A DNA stretch of 64,000 nt from Parachryseolinea silvisoli (GTDB lineage: Bacteria > Bacteroidota > Bacteroidia > Cytophagales > Cyclobacteriaceae). The position numbers were made by a program, and so were the translations under genes. The stretch spans positions 372,001 through 436,000 of the forward strand of contig NZ_JAIOAO010000003.1 of NCBI RefSeq assembly GCF_021190955.1. The letters run 5' to 3'. Below the pieces are notes generated by a model, which was not told the DNA's origin, made no database searches, and worked only from the letters and a program-made list of their open reading frames with translations. Below, in pieces: positions 54,347 through 63,487 of this stretch (within the stretch, counting starts at the first letter, position 1; every line of letters starts with the position of its first letter).

Positions 54347-57300
54347 TTAGTGCGCTACATACTCCTCGTCATGGGGTATCGTAACGACAAATTGCGTCCA
54401 CGCACCAAACTCGGAGTCGACGTCGATTTCACCGTAGAGCCTGTTTACCGTTTCATGTACGATATATAGGCCAAGCCCCGAGCCCTGCGAGCGGTTGGTT
54501 GCGCGGAAAAACATTTCGAAAATCCGGTTCAGGTGCTTCTTTTGTATGCCGATGCCGTTGTCGCGGATCTTCAATTTCCAGAATGCTGTCTCGCGTTCGA
54601 AAGCAAGCTGAATGGTGTTTGGGGCCTTGTCTGGATCCCTGTATTTAATAGCGTTGCTGATCAGGTTGTCAAAAATGATTTTGAGACGGCGTGGGTCGCT
54701 GTGTACAATTTGCTGCGGAGGAATGTCCACCTGGAAAGTAACAGACTCGGCTCCCGGCATAAATTTGACGTCGGCGATACATTCCTGGATCAGGTCGTGA
54801 ATGTTAACGGCTTCATGGGTGATCTCGAATCTCGTATTGCGGGAGTGCTGAATCATACTTTGTATGACGTTTTCGAGTTTTCCAACGCTGATCTCGATAT
54901 GGGTTAAGTAGAGTGACAGCTCGTCACTGGGTTTTTCAAGCCGTGCCAGGTCTACGAGGCCGAGCACCGATTTGAGCGGCGCGACCAGGTCGTGCGATGC
55001 GCTATAGACAAAAGCATCGAGCTCTTTTATTGTTTTGCCGAGTTGTACAATGGTCTCGTTGAGTTTTTCCGTGCGCTGCTGTACCTGGCTTTCCAGTGAC
55101 TCGTTGATGTGCTGTAATTCTTGCTGCGTTTCTTCGAGCAAGACGTATTGTGAAGCAATCATTTCTTTTTGCGCCAAAACCTCTTCGTTTTGTTGTAGGA
55201 GCTCCTCATTTTGAGCGGCCAGGTGGTTGTTCTGATCCGTTATTTCACGACTTTGTTCTTTCACAAGGTGCTCAAGTTCTTTTTTACGCGCCTGGAGCCA
55301 GCGCACACGATACCTATAAAAACCGTAGATGAGTAATATGACGGTGCCCAGGAATAAAAGTCGGAAATAGAGGCTTTGCCACCAGGGAGTGAGCACTTGA
55401 ATGGTGATGGTTGCCGGTGGCCCCCAAGCCCGGCCGTTGTACGACGCGCGCACACGCAAGGTATAGCGGCCGGGATCGAGGTTCGTGAATGTCAGACTGT
55501 GACCCATGGCGGATATCCACGTGGTGTCGAAGCCGTCAATCTTGTAACTGTACCGGATACGGTCGGGAGCGACGTAGTTCAGTGCCGAATACGTGAACGT
55601 GATAAAATGCGAGTCGCGATAGGGCAGCGTTATTGCGTCGGCCTCTGTAATGCTTTGGGGCAGTAGCTTGCTTCCGGGCCTCACACGGCTGTTTGCCAGC
55701 AGCAAGTCCGTAAAGGCGACATGCAAATCGGCATGGTTGAAATCGAAAGGCTCCGCGGTAAAGATGTTGAAACCATTGGAGCCACCAAACATATATTGAC
55801 CGTCCCGGAGTCTGATCGACGCACGGCGATTAAATACAATCCCCTGTACGCCATAGTTAGCGTCGAATGTGGTGAAGGCAGTATCGGACAGATTAAAATG
55901 GATGAGCCCTTTGTTTGTACTTAACCAGAGGTTGTGATTGTCTTCCTTTTCAATAGACAGGATTACGTTGTTCGGAAGCCCGTCGGGTTCATCCAGTGCA
56001 GACAACCGTCGGGTTTTTACGTCGTAACGAAGCAGCCCGTTTCCAAAGGTTCCGATCCAAATGCTGTTGCCGTCTTGTAGCATGGCTTTTATGCGCAGGT
56101 TTCGTACTCCGGGCAATTGCGTACGTATTTCGAACACACTGTCGGTAGCGGGTTGGTATACGGTGAGGCTTCCATAGGAGCCGACCCAGAGCGCGGAGTC
56201 GGCAGCGAACAGTATACTTTGTACCTGGCCATTCACGAATATCTTCTGGATATTTCCGGGAGGAAGGTTGTCAAGACTATAGAAAACTCTTCGGGTGGCA
56301 TCGAACTTGTTGATGCCACGGTCGGTTCCAACCCACAAATTCCCCCAAGGGTCTTTGGCCAGGGTCCAAATGATATTATCCGACAGTGACGTTTGGTTTC
56401 CGGGGATGTGGCGATACTGTCTCCATTGGCCTTGCGGATTTCGGTGGATCAAACCCTCCTGAAATGTTCCTATCCACAACCCGGTTTCATCCGCGAGGAG
56501 AGAGATCACGACCTTTACATTCTCGAACGGCGCGGGTAGTGCTATGCGGTTAACGATACCGTCCTTGAAGCTGTGTAGTCCGCCACCGTCCGTTCCAATC
56601 CACACAGTGCCGTCGGCACTTTCGGCTATGGCGGTGACAGAATTGTTCAGAAGAGAATTATTATTGCCGAATTCTTTTTTATACCAGCGGAATAGTAACG
56701 GCATACGGCCACTATAACTAATGCCGCCGTTATAGGTTCCAAGCCAGGCGCTGCCTTCCGGCTCGATATATATGGACCGTATGGTGTTGGCGCCGATGCT
56801 GCGTTCGTCGAATTCGGAATAGACGCAGGTTTGTATGTTTTTTCCAGCTGCGTTAATGATGTTGAGACCGCCGCCATCGGTTCCAATCCACAGGGTGCGT
56901 TGCGTCGTTTCGACAATCGCCCATACGTTGTCGTTGTTCAGTGCCCCGTTGTCGCGGTTGAAATGCTGCCTGGTATGTGTGCGCCGGTCTATTTTGCCAA
57001 GGCCCTTGCCTTCGGTTCCATACCAAATTGCCTCGGCCGTGAGGGCTATTGCGCGTACGTTATAAGTAGAGTCCGCGATTGTGGATAGAACGTTTGTTTT
57101 AAGGTTTAGTAACTGAAGGCCGCTGCCGAGCGTTCCCAGAAGCAGGCTATCACCCAGCTGTTTAATTGTCCAAACAACCATCTTATTTAGTCCGGGGTGT
57201 TCCACGTCGTGAATGGTCTGGGTGGTGAGATCGAAATAGCGTACTCCTCCTACGCCCGCGGCGAGCCAGAGGCGGTTTGTTTTTCTGTCGGTAGTGGCGT

Positions 57301-57700
57301 TGACGTATATTGTACCGGGCCGGTTGGGGAGATTGTAACTCTTAAACGTTTCGGTATGACGGTCGAAGTAGTTCAGCCCGTCAACGGTTCCGACCCAAAG
57401 GTTTCCGCGCGGGTCTTCCTGTACAAAATGGACGACGTTGTGACTAAGAGACGTGGTGTCGCCGGGCACATGCCGGTAAACCCGGAACTCGTTGCCGTCA
57501 TACCGGTTAAGCCCGTCTTCGGTAGCGAACCAGACAAAACCTTTCGTATCCCGGCAGACATCGTTTATGGTGGCCTGGGACAGGCCTTTGTCGACCGATA
57601 TCCGCCTGAAGAAAAGTTGAGCGGCTGACTCTTGAACCTGCGCGGGGGAACTGATATAGACGGCTAACAGGCAAAATATCCAGGGGGCTATTCTTGGCAT
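54347..57700 (-). CDS. Reg_prop/Y_Y_Y-type sensor histidine kinase
   Basis: A 1117-residue one-protein sensor. A signal peptide or anchor (residues 1-22) precedes a long periplasmic propeller of Reg_prop repeats (about 30-640), each with patterns such as LWVGTDGGGLN and GNLWVGT. A Y_Y_Y domain follows at about 690-760 (YSYKIDGFDTTW). A membrane helix is at about 772-795 and a coiled coil at about 795-880. The kinase core has an H-box SASHDLVAPLKS near residue 903. The HATPase domain (980-1110) has the N-box NLISNAIKYRDP, the G1 box DNGIGI and the G2 box GSGLGLYIV. Unlike many Bacteroidota hybrid sensors it has no receiver or AraC domain, so a separate response regulator is required; none is adjacent. 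Such sensors often detect polysaccharide breakdown products. Confidence 0.9.
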   Translation of the reverse strand: MPRIAPWIFCLLAVYISSPAQVQESAAQLFFRRISVDKGLSQATINDVCRDTKGFVWFATEDGLNRYDGNEFRVYRHVPGDTTSLSHNVVHFVQEDPRGNLWVGTVDGLNYFDRHTETFKSYNLPNRPGTIYVNATTDRKTNRLWLAAGVGGVRYFDLTTQTIHDVEHPGLNKMVVWTIKQLGDSLLLGTLGSGLQLLNLKTNVLSTIADSTYNVRAIALTAEAIWYGTEGKGLGKIDRRTHTRQHFNRDNGALNNDNVWAIVETTQRTLWIGTDGGGLNIINAAGKNIQTCVYSEFDERSIGANTIRSIYIEPEGSAWLGTYNGGISYSGRMPLLFRWYKKEFGNNNSLLNNSVTAIAESADGTVWIGTDGGGLHSFKDGIVNRIALPAPFENVKVVISLLADETGLWIGTFQEGLIHRNPQGQWRQYRHIPGNQTSLSDNIIWTLAKDPWGNLWVGTDRGINKFDATRRVFYSLDNLPPGNIQKIFVNGQVQSILFAADSALWVGSYGSLTVYQPATDSVFEIRTQLPGVRNLRIKAMLQDGNSIWIGTFGNGLLRYDVKTRRLSALDEPDGLPNNVILSIEKEDNHNLWLSTNKGLIHFNLSDTAFTTFDANYGVQGIVFNRRASIRLRDGQYMFGGSNGFNIFTAEPFDFNHADLHVAFTDLLLANSRVRPGSKLLPQSITEADAITLPYRDSHFITFTYSALNYVAPDRIRYSYKIDGFDTTWISAMGHSLTFTNLDPGRYTLRVRASYNGRAWGPPATITIQVLTPWWQSLYFRLLFLGTVILLIYGFYRYRVRWLQARKKELEHLVKEQSREITDQNNHLAAQNEELLQQNEEVLAQKEMIASQYVLLEETQQELQHINESLESQVQQRTEKLNETIVQLGKTIKELDAFVYSASHDLVAPLKSVLGLVDLARLEKPSDELSLYLTHIEISVGKLENVIQSMIQHSRNTRFEITHEAVNIHDLIQECIADVKFMPGAESVTFQVDIPPQQIVHSDPRRLKIIFDNLISNAIKYRDPDKAPNTIQLAFERETAFWKLKIRDNGIGIQKKHLNRIFEMFFRATNRSQGSGLGLYIVHETVNRLYGEIDVDSEFGAWTQFVVTIPHDEEYVAH

Positions 57701-57794
57701 TTTTAGTTTTCGTTCACTCGTTTAGATCATTTAATATAATGAAAAAGATTTAAGATAGGGCATTGCTTTTTTGCCTTCGTACCCCGGAGCCAAC

Positions 57795-57836
57795 GAAAAA
57801 ACAAAAAAGCCTTCCAGGTTTATCTTGAAGGCTTTT
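57795..57836 (-). terminator. Terminator-like hairpin upstream of the sensor kinase gene
   Basis: On the minus strand, a 10-bp stem AAAAGCCTTC/GAAGGCTTTT is followed by a T-rich run (TTTTTTGTTTTTTC). It lies 95 bp before the sensor kinase start with no recognised minus-strand gene upstream. On the plus strand the T-tract is short and no plus-strand gene ends before it. Confidence 0.6.
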
Positions 57837-58223
57837 ATGTCATGGTAACCGTATTTTATCTGCTGTGTAAGATTTTAGCGGAGATAGTAAGTTCTCACAT
57901 ACCACGGTGCCGGCATCGGGCGTGTGTGTACAGTATAACAACGGTTAAGACAGGTAATATAAACGATGAAAACATTGCGTCCGTGCCGGCGTTGCGCTGT
58001 ATTCGAATGATACGATTTCGTCGAGCGCACATAACGCTACGATTGATAGAATTCTCTTCAGGCTACATTATTTTCTGCCCCCGTATTCTTAAAAAGATAC
58101 GTGGAGAATCTATTCAATGTTGAATTGCTATCAAAGTACAGGCATACACCAACGTTGTTGGCGAATAGAGGCTGGCATCAGGACCTGCTTTTGCCGGCGT
58201 AGCGAGCCCCGATTTCCGTTCAT

Positions 58224-58239
58224 GGAACAAGATTGTTCC
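58224..58239. promoter_or_regulatory. Possible operator upstream of the heme/HEAT protein gene
   Basis: GGAACAA and TTGTTCC are perfect 7-bp arms with a two-base spacer. They lie 65 bp before the ATG at 58305 and about 30 bp before a -7-like TATCTTGG at 58266. The position is suitable for a regulator; none is identified. Confidence 0.4.
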
Positions 58240-58304
58240 GGGCCGCCTGGTGAATTTTATTTTATTATCTTGGCCATCGGGTGACATCATACCCAAACCG
58301 AAAT

Positions 58305-61300
58305 ATGAAAACAACGCTCGTGCCGCCCAACCGCTGGCAAACTGTATGCCCGCCTTCCTTGTTTGTAAGTATTTTACTTTTACTCGCAGGTTGTCAGGAC
58401 AAAGAGCACGGCGGGGACGCTGGTAAAAAGATTCGCCGGATGGATCCGAAGGAAACCGCCCAGCTGGCAAAAGCCATTGAGGCGCAGGTGACACCGCAGA
58501 TCGCCGAAGGGCTCACGCTGCGCCTATGGGGCGTGGATTCGCTCGTGGCAGACCCGGTGTCGATCGACGTCGACGATCAGGGACGGCTGTATTACACCCG
58601 CACTAACCGCCAAAAACATTCGGAATTTGATATCCGCGCGCACCGCGATTGGGAGATTGAGTCTATCCAGCTGCAAAGCGTGGAGGATAAGCTAGCATTT
58701 TTTAAACGTGTTCTGGCGCCGGAAAATAGCAAGAAGAACGAATGGCTGGCTGATCTCAACGGCGACGGGTCACACGACTGGCAGGACATGACGGTGGAGA
58801 AGGAGCATGTTTACCGACTGGAAGATGTATCGGGCGACGGTGTGGCCGACCTTTCGCAGCGGATGGTGGAGGATTTTAACGAAGTAGTAACCGACGCGGC
58901 GGGCGGTGTGCTGAAGTACGGTGACGACCTGTTTGTCGGCATCGGCCCGGACCTCTGGCGGATAAAAGATAAGGATGGCGACGGCCTGGCGGATGAGAAG
59001 ACGTCGCTCTCGCATGGTTACGGGATTCACCCGGGTTTTTCGGGGCACGGTATGTCGGGTCTTGAAGTGGGACCGGAGGGAAAGATATACTGGCAGATCG
59101 GCGACATTGGGTTCAGTGGTAAGGGCTCCGACGGCCGAAAATGGGAGCATCCCAACAGCGGTGTGATCGTGCGGTCCAACCCGGACGGCAGCGATTTTGA
59201 AGTGTTTGCTTACGGCAACCGGAATACACACGAATTTGTCTTCGACGAATACGGTAACCTCATCAGTGTGGACAACGATGGCGATCATCCCGGTGAAAGC
59301 GAGCGCCTGGTATATATCGTCGACGGCTCGGATACCGGCTGGCGCATCAACTGGCAATTCGGCAAATACCGCGACCCCGATAACAATACGTATAAGGTAT
59401 GGATGGATGAGAAGATGTACGTGCCGCGGTTCGAAGGCCAGGCGGCCTACATTCTTCCTCCGATTCAGAACTTCGTGAACGGCCCTACAGGAATGCTATA
59501 CAACCCAGGCCTGGCGTTGAGTCCGGCCTGGAAGAACACCTTTTTTGTCGGTGAGTTTGTCGGTAACCCGGCCCGCTCGGGCATTCACGCCTTCAAGCTT
59601 AAGCCGAAGGGCGCAACGTTCGAGCTGGCGGAAAGCAAGATGATTCTCGGCGGTATTCTGGCAACGGGAATTGACTTCGGTCCGGATGGCGCCATGTACC
59701 TGGCTGACTGGATAAACGGCTGGGACACGAAGGACTACGGCCGTGTATGGAAGCTCGACGCTGAAGGGGGAGATACCCCGGCACGACGGGAAGTGAAGAC
59801 ACTGCTGGGCGAGGATTTTACAACGTACGACGATGAGCGCCTCGGCGCCTTGTTGAAAAGCGAAGACATGCGTGTTCGCCAGAAGGCTCAGTTCGCGTTG
59901 GCTACCCGCGGTGACGCCGGTATACGCGTATTTCAGGCGAACATTGCGCAGACGACCAACCAGTTGGCACGTGTGAATGCCATTTGGGGCATCAGCCAGT
60001 TTGCGAGAAAAGATATACAGCACGCGAAGCTGCTGTTACCGCTCCTAAAAGATAATGATCCTGAAATCCGCGCGCAGGCTGCGAAATGGTTGGGGGATGT
60101 AAAATACAAGGAGGCCGGCGAAGCGCTGCTGCCCCTGTTAAAAGACGACTACAGTCGTGCCCGGTTCTTTGCCGCCGAGGCGCTCGGCAGAATTGCCTAC
60201 GCGCCGGCAATCAACCCGGTCATCGAGTTCTTACGCACCGACAACGATGAGGACGCTTACTTGCGCCATGCCGGGAGCCTCGCGCTGGCACGCATCGGTC
60301 GGGCTGAGCCGGTGGCGGCGCTGTCGACCGATGCTTCACGCGCCGTGCGTATTGCGGCTGTGGTAGCGTTGCGCCGGATGCGCGATCCTTCCATTACCAG
60401 GTTTCTGACAGACCGCGACGAGTATATTGTCACCGAAGTAGCCCGGGCCATCAACGACGATCTCTCCATCGAACAGGCGCTGCCTGCGTTAGGCGATGTG
60501 CTGGCAACCACAACCTTTACAAACGAGGCATTGCTACGCCGCGCGATCGGCGCGAACCTGCGCGTCGGCACGGACAAAAGCATGCAGAACCTGATCGACT
60601 ACGCAGGCAAAGCGGGTGCGCCGGCAGCGATGCGGGCCGAAGCGCTGGCAGCGCTCGGGACCTGGGCCAAACCTTCGGTGCTCGATCGGGTGGATGGCCG
60701 GTATCGCGGGGAAGTGAAACGCGACCTCGCTCCTGTAAAAGCGAAAACATCCGGAGCGCTTGCGCGGCTGACGTCGGATAAAGAGCCAGCCGTACGCCTG
60801 GCAGCGGTCAAAGCTATCGGCAAGCTTCACATCGAAACCGCGTCTGCACAATTGCTGGGCAGGTTGAAAACAGACAACCAGGCCGGCGTACGTGTAGAAG
60901 CGATCCTGGCGCTGGCAGCGCTCGACGATAAACAGATCGGCGATGCCATTCGCATAGCGCTTGCCGACAAAGACAAAAGCGTGCGGGTAACAGGCCTCGA
61001 CCTATTGCCGAAAATGAATATACCACGGGAACTGATGGTGTCGCTGCTCAGCGATGTGATCAATACCAAAACACCAGAAGAAAAACAAGCCGCGCTGGTT
61101 ACGCTCGGCACACTGCCCCTGGAGCATACACAAAAGGTCTTCGACCAGCTGCTTGCGAAACGAGCCGGGGGAAAACTTCCGCCGGAAGTATACCTGGAGC
61201 TGGAAGAGGCAATTGACAGTACCCATTCGCAGTCACTCATTGCGCGGTTAAAAAAGATCAGCGCGACATCATCACCCGATACATTGAAAGCCTTGTTTGC

Positions 61301-61739
61301 GGGCAGCCTGCTCGGCGGAGACCCGGAGCGCGGCTCACGCGTCTTCTTCAGTCACCAGACGGCCCAGTGTATCCGCTGCCATTCGTACGACGATATGGGG
61401 GGCACGGCTGGACCCCGTCTGAACGGTGTCGCCACACGCCTGACACGCGAGCAACTCCTGGAGGCGCTCGTCACGCCGAGTGCACGCCTGGCACCCGGCT
61501 TCGCTACGGTGAATGTCGAATTGAAGGGCGGTAAAAAAGTAAGCGGTATCTTACAAGGTGAAAAGGCGGAAGATATTACGGTGAAGGTGGGCAACAAACC
61601 CGATACGGTAATCCGTAAAGATCAGATCGTAAAACGCACCGATGCGGCGTCCAGTATGCCTCCCATGGGATTGCTACTGACAAAGCGGGAGATTCGGGAT
61701 GTAGTCAGTTTTCTGGCCACGTTAAAAGAGGAAAAATAA
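58305..61739 (+). CDS. Lipoprotein with DUF7133-type propeller, HEAT repeats and C-terminal heme-binding domain
   Basis: A 1144-residue protein. The GTG at 58281 begins the frame, but the ATG at 58305 gives a clean lipoprotein signal (LLLLAGCQDKEHGG). Residues about 65-490 form a PQQ/NHL-like six-bladed propeller (GPEGKIYWQIGD, DSGWRINW-like motif as GSDTGWRINWQFG, NGPTGMLYNPG, DFGPDGAMYLADW) of the type found in membrane-bound dehydrogenase-like proteins of Planctomycetes and Bacteroidota. HEAT/PBS-lyase-like repeats fill about 500-980. A cytochrome c domain with CIRCHS (Cys1022, Cys1025, His1026) follows, ending with GGKKVSGIL and PPMGLLLTKREIRDVVSFL. It should be anchored to the outer leaflet and pass electrons from an oxidised sugar-like substrate; the substrate is not shown. 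Confidence 0.87.
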   Translation: MKTTLVPPNRWQTVCPPSLFVSILLLLAGCQDKEHGGDAGKKIRRMDPKETAQLAKAIEAQVTPQIAEGLTLRLWGVDSLVADPVSIDVDDQGRLYYTRTNRQKHSEFDIRAHRDWEIESIQLQSVEDKLAFFKRVLAPENSKKNEWLADLNGDGSHDWQDMTVEKEHVYRLEDVSGDGVADLSQRMVEDFNEVVTDAAGGVLKYGDDLFVGIGPDLWRIKDKDGDGLADEKTSLSHGYGIHPGFSGHGMSGLEVGPEGKIYWQIGDIGFSGKGSDGRKWEHPNSGVIVRSNPDGSDFEVFAYGNRNTHEFVFDEYGNLISVDNDGDHPGESERLVYIVDGSDTGWRINWQFGKYRDPDNNTYKVWMDEKMYVPRFEGQAAYILPPIQNFVNGPTGMLYNPGLALSPAWKNTFFVGEFVGNPARSGIHAFKLKPKGATFELAESKMILGGILATGIDFGPDGAMYLADWINGWDTKDYGRVWKLDAEGGDTPARREVKTLLGEDFTTYDDERLGALLKSEDMRVRQKAQFALATRGDAGIRVFQANIAQTTNQLARVNAIWGISQFARKDIQHAKLLLPLLKDNDPEIRAQAAKWLGDVKYKEAGEALLPLLKDDYSRARFFAAEALGRIAYAPAINPVIEFLRTDNDEDAYLRHAGSLALARIGRAEPVAALSTDASRAVRIAAVVALRRMRDPSITRFLTDRDEYIVTEVARAINDDLSIEQALPALGDVLATTTFTNEALLRRAIGANLRVGTDKSMQNLIDYAGKAGAPAAMRAEALAALGTWAKPSVLDRVDGRYRGEVKRDLAPVKAKTSGALARLTSDKEPAVRLAAVKAIGKLHIETASAQLLGRLKTDNQAGVRVEAILALAALDDKQIGDAIRIALADKDKSVRVTGLDLLPKMNIPRELMVSLLSDVINTKTPEEKQAALVTLGTLPLEHTQKVFDQLLAKRAGGKLPPEVYLELEEAIDSTHSQSLIARLKKISATSSPDTLKALFAGSLLGGDPERGSRVFFSHQTAQCIRCHSYDDMGGTAGPRLNGVATRLTREQLLEALVTPSARLAPGFATVNVELKGGKKVSGILQGEKAEDITVKVGNKPDTVIRKDQIVKRTDAASSMPPMGLLLTKREIRDVVSFLATLKEEK

Positions 61740-62518
61740 AAACAGGCTTCGAGGGCGTGTGTTATACACGCAATATTATTCCAAAGGGCTGTTGATCTTC
61801 CGTGTGTCTATCATTGTCCGTAATGTAAGTATCTGGCGTGTATCACCGGGGAGTAGTTCTATTTTTTTCTTCTTCTTCTGTAATCGTCATCCGTTTTTGA
61901 GTCATGGTATCTCGGATTCGTACAGGCTAATTGAAGAAATCTTTGCTCCAGCATAGCTGTTATGTGCTTTGCATGGCATCTTTCTGTCAATGCATCTAAA
62001 CTATCTGAAATCTTGCGGCCATTACGAGTCTTCAAGTATATAGCACCAGGATATCCCCTGATCAGGTATTTTTCAAAGAATCATATTCGTCTACCTCATC
62101 TTCCGCATATAGTATTAACATGTCGCCAGGTTTGGGCTAAAGATGGTGGCTAAAAAAGAACCAGGTTCTTCTCAAATCTTTGGGCGGGCAATTAAGCCCA
62201 TGCGCAAGAAACGTCATGGGGTTTGCACCGATTTGACGGCAGTTTGCGCTATTCCCTTATCCGAAAGGTTTAGAAAGCCTCCGGGCATCCATGTTTAAAA
62301 CCGTTGATTTAAAACGTTTGTATAGAATCTTCCGGTGATGGTTAATAGAAGTTTTTTCACTAGAAGTTGAGAAGTTTTATAATACATATTCGGGTGAGCA
62401 TGAAAAACTTGTTCCTTGACGGTCGCTGCAGGTTGTATTGCGAAGCTGTCCCGATGCTGAACATTTGCTGGCTTGTGAAAATATCATCTGACAGATGAAA
62501 CCGTGATTCTTTTTGCTT
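61740..62518. other. Long intergenic region, nothing clear seen
   Basis: A 779-bp spacer. Two open frames of about 65 codons have no coding signs. There is a T-rich and CTT-repeat stretch near 61860-61880. No tRNA, terminator or exact promoter element could be recognised. It separates the heme/HEAT gene from the RraA-family gene, so the two are probably transcribed separately. Confidence 0.5.
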
Positions 62519-63463
62519 ATGACGAAAACTAACATATTGTTGTGGATCTGCTGCGTCCTTTACCTGGGAGCGCAGGGCCAGCAGATTTCTAAAGAAGAAC
62601 TCGTTTTTCTAACGCCGGAATGGAAGGGAGAGCGGTATACCGATGGAAGACCGAAAGTTCCAGATGCTATTCTTGAGCGAATGAAGTTTGTGACGTTGGA
62701 AGAAGCGTGGGCGGTGCTTCGCAATGAAAATTATAAACATCAATACGACGACGGATGGGTAATGATCAATCCCGATAGCGTGCTTGTCGGCAGAGCAGTC
62801 ACGGCTACGTTTATGCCCGGTAGGCCGGACATTCATACGGTAATTGATGACCGTGGTCACAACCATGATAAGAGGATCAAATCACAAAATTCGTGGCCAA
62901 TCGACCTGTTAACAAAGCGCGATGTGTATGTCGTAGATCAATTTGGCGCGCACGAGGACGGCCCGACTATCGGTGATAACCTGGGCAACTCTATTTTTGC
63001 GAAGACGGGAAACGGTATAGTATATAATGGTGCAGTACGCGATATCAACGGTCTTAGGGAAATCGGGTCCTTCACGTCTTTTTTTCGGAGTTACCATCCG
63101 TCGCATCACCTGAATGATCCTAAGGGGCAACTCAATACGACGTTGGTTGGTATCAATACGCCGACGCGCATTGGAAAGGCAACGGTCATGCCGGGCGATG
63201 TGGTATTAGGAAGAGATGGTGGAGTAATTTTTATTCCGGCCCACCTGGCCGAAAAGGTAGTGAAGACATCCGAGATCGTACGGCTTCGTGATATGTTTGG
63301 TCATCAGCGCTTGCGCGAACAAAAGTATACGCCGGGTGAAATTGATTCCCGATGGTCGGAAGAGATCGAAAAGGATTTTTCGAAATGGTTAACCAGCAAT
63401 ATCGATACGCTACCGGTACCCAAAGAACAAATTCAGGAATTGCTAAAGCAACGTACGTGGTAG
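62519..63463 (+). CDS. Exported RraA-family protein (HMG/CHA aldolase-like)
   Basis: A 314-residue protein; the ATG at 62519 follows a TTG two codons upstream. The N-terminus (LLWICCVLYLGAQGQ) is a signal peptide, whereas most RraA-family enzymes are cytoplasmic. The catalytic core holds DQFGAHEDGPTIGDNLGNS, a G-rich loop, and GAVRDINGL with the Arg-Asp pair used by 4-hydroxy-4-methyl-2-oxoglutarate aldolases and related decarboxylases. The N-terminal 90 residues are an extra domain. It is followed after 24 bp by an enolase-superfamily gene, and such pairs handle sugar acids or 2-oxo acids. Exact substrate unknown; the RraA name comes from an RNase E inhibitor, but a role on RNA is unlikely for an exported protein. 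Confidence 0.85.
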   Translation: MTKTNILLWICCVLYLGAQGQQISKEELVFLTPEWKGERYTDGRPKVPDAILERMKFVTLEEAWAVLRNENYKHQYDDGWVMINPDSVLVGRAVTATFMPGRPDIHTVIDDRGHNHDKRIKSQNSWPIDLLTKRDVYVVDQFGAHEDGPTIGDNLGNSIFAKTGNGIVYNGAVRDINGLREIGSFTSFFRSYHPSHHLNDPKGQLNTTLVGINTPTRIGKATVMPGDVVLGRDGGVIFIPAHLAEKVVKTSEIVRLRDMFGHQRLREQKYTPGEIDSRWSEEIEKDFSKWLTSNIDTLPVPKEQIQELLKQRTW

Positions 63464-63487
63464 TGCGCCCCTATAAACCTTATATAC

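Larger units (their letters stand above)
57701..58304. other. Divergent intergenic region, no convincing gene
   Basis: A 604-bp spacer between the sensor kinase (minus) and the heme/HEAT protein (plus). No open frame longer than about 90 codons has coding character. It contains a minus-strand terminator-like hairpin (57795-57836), a 14-bp palindromic ATTCAATGTTGAAT at 58112-58125 and a GGAACAA-GA-TTGTTCC dyad at 58224-58239. Confidence 0.55.

Noticed and set aside
61860-61885. T-rich and CTT-repeat stretch considered as a terminator for the heme/HEAT gene
   Set aside because: There is no stem before the T run, and it lies over 120 bp after the stop codon.
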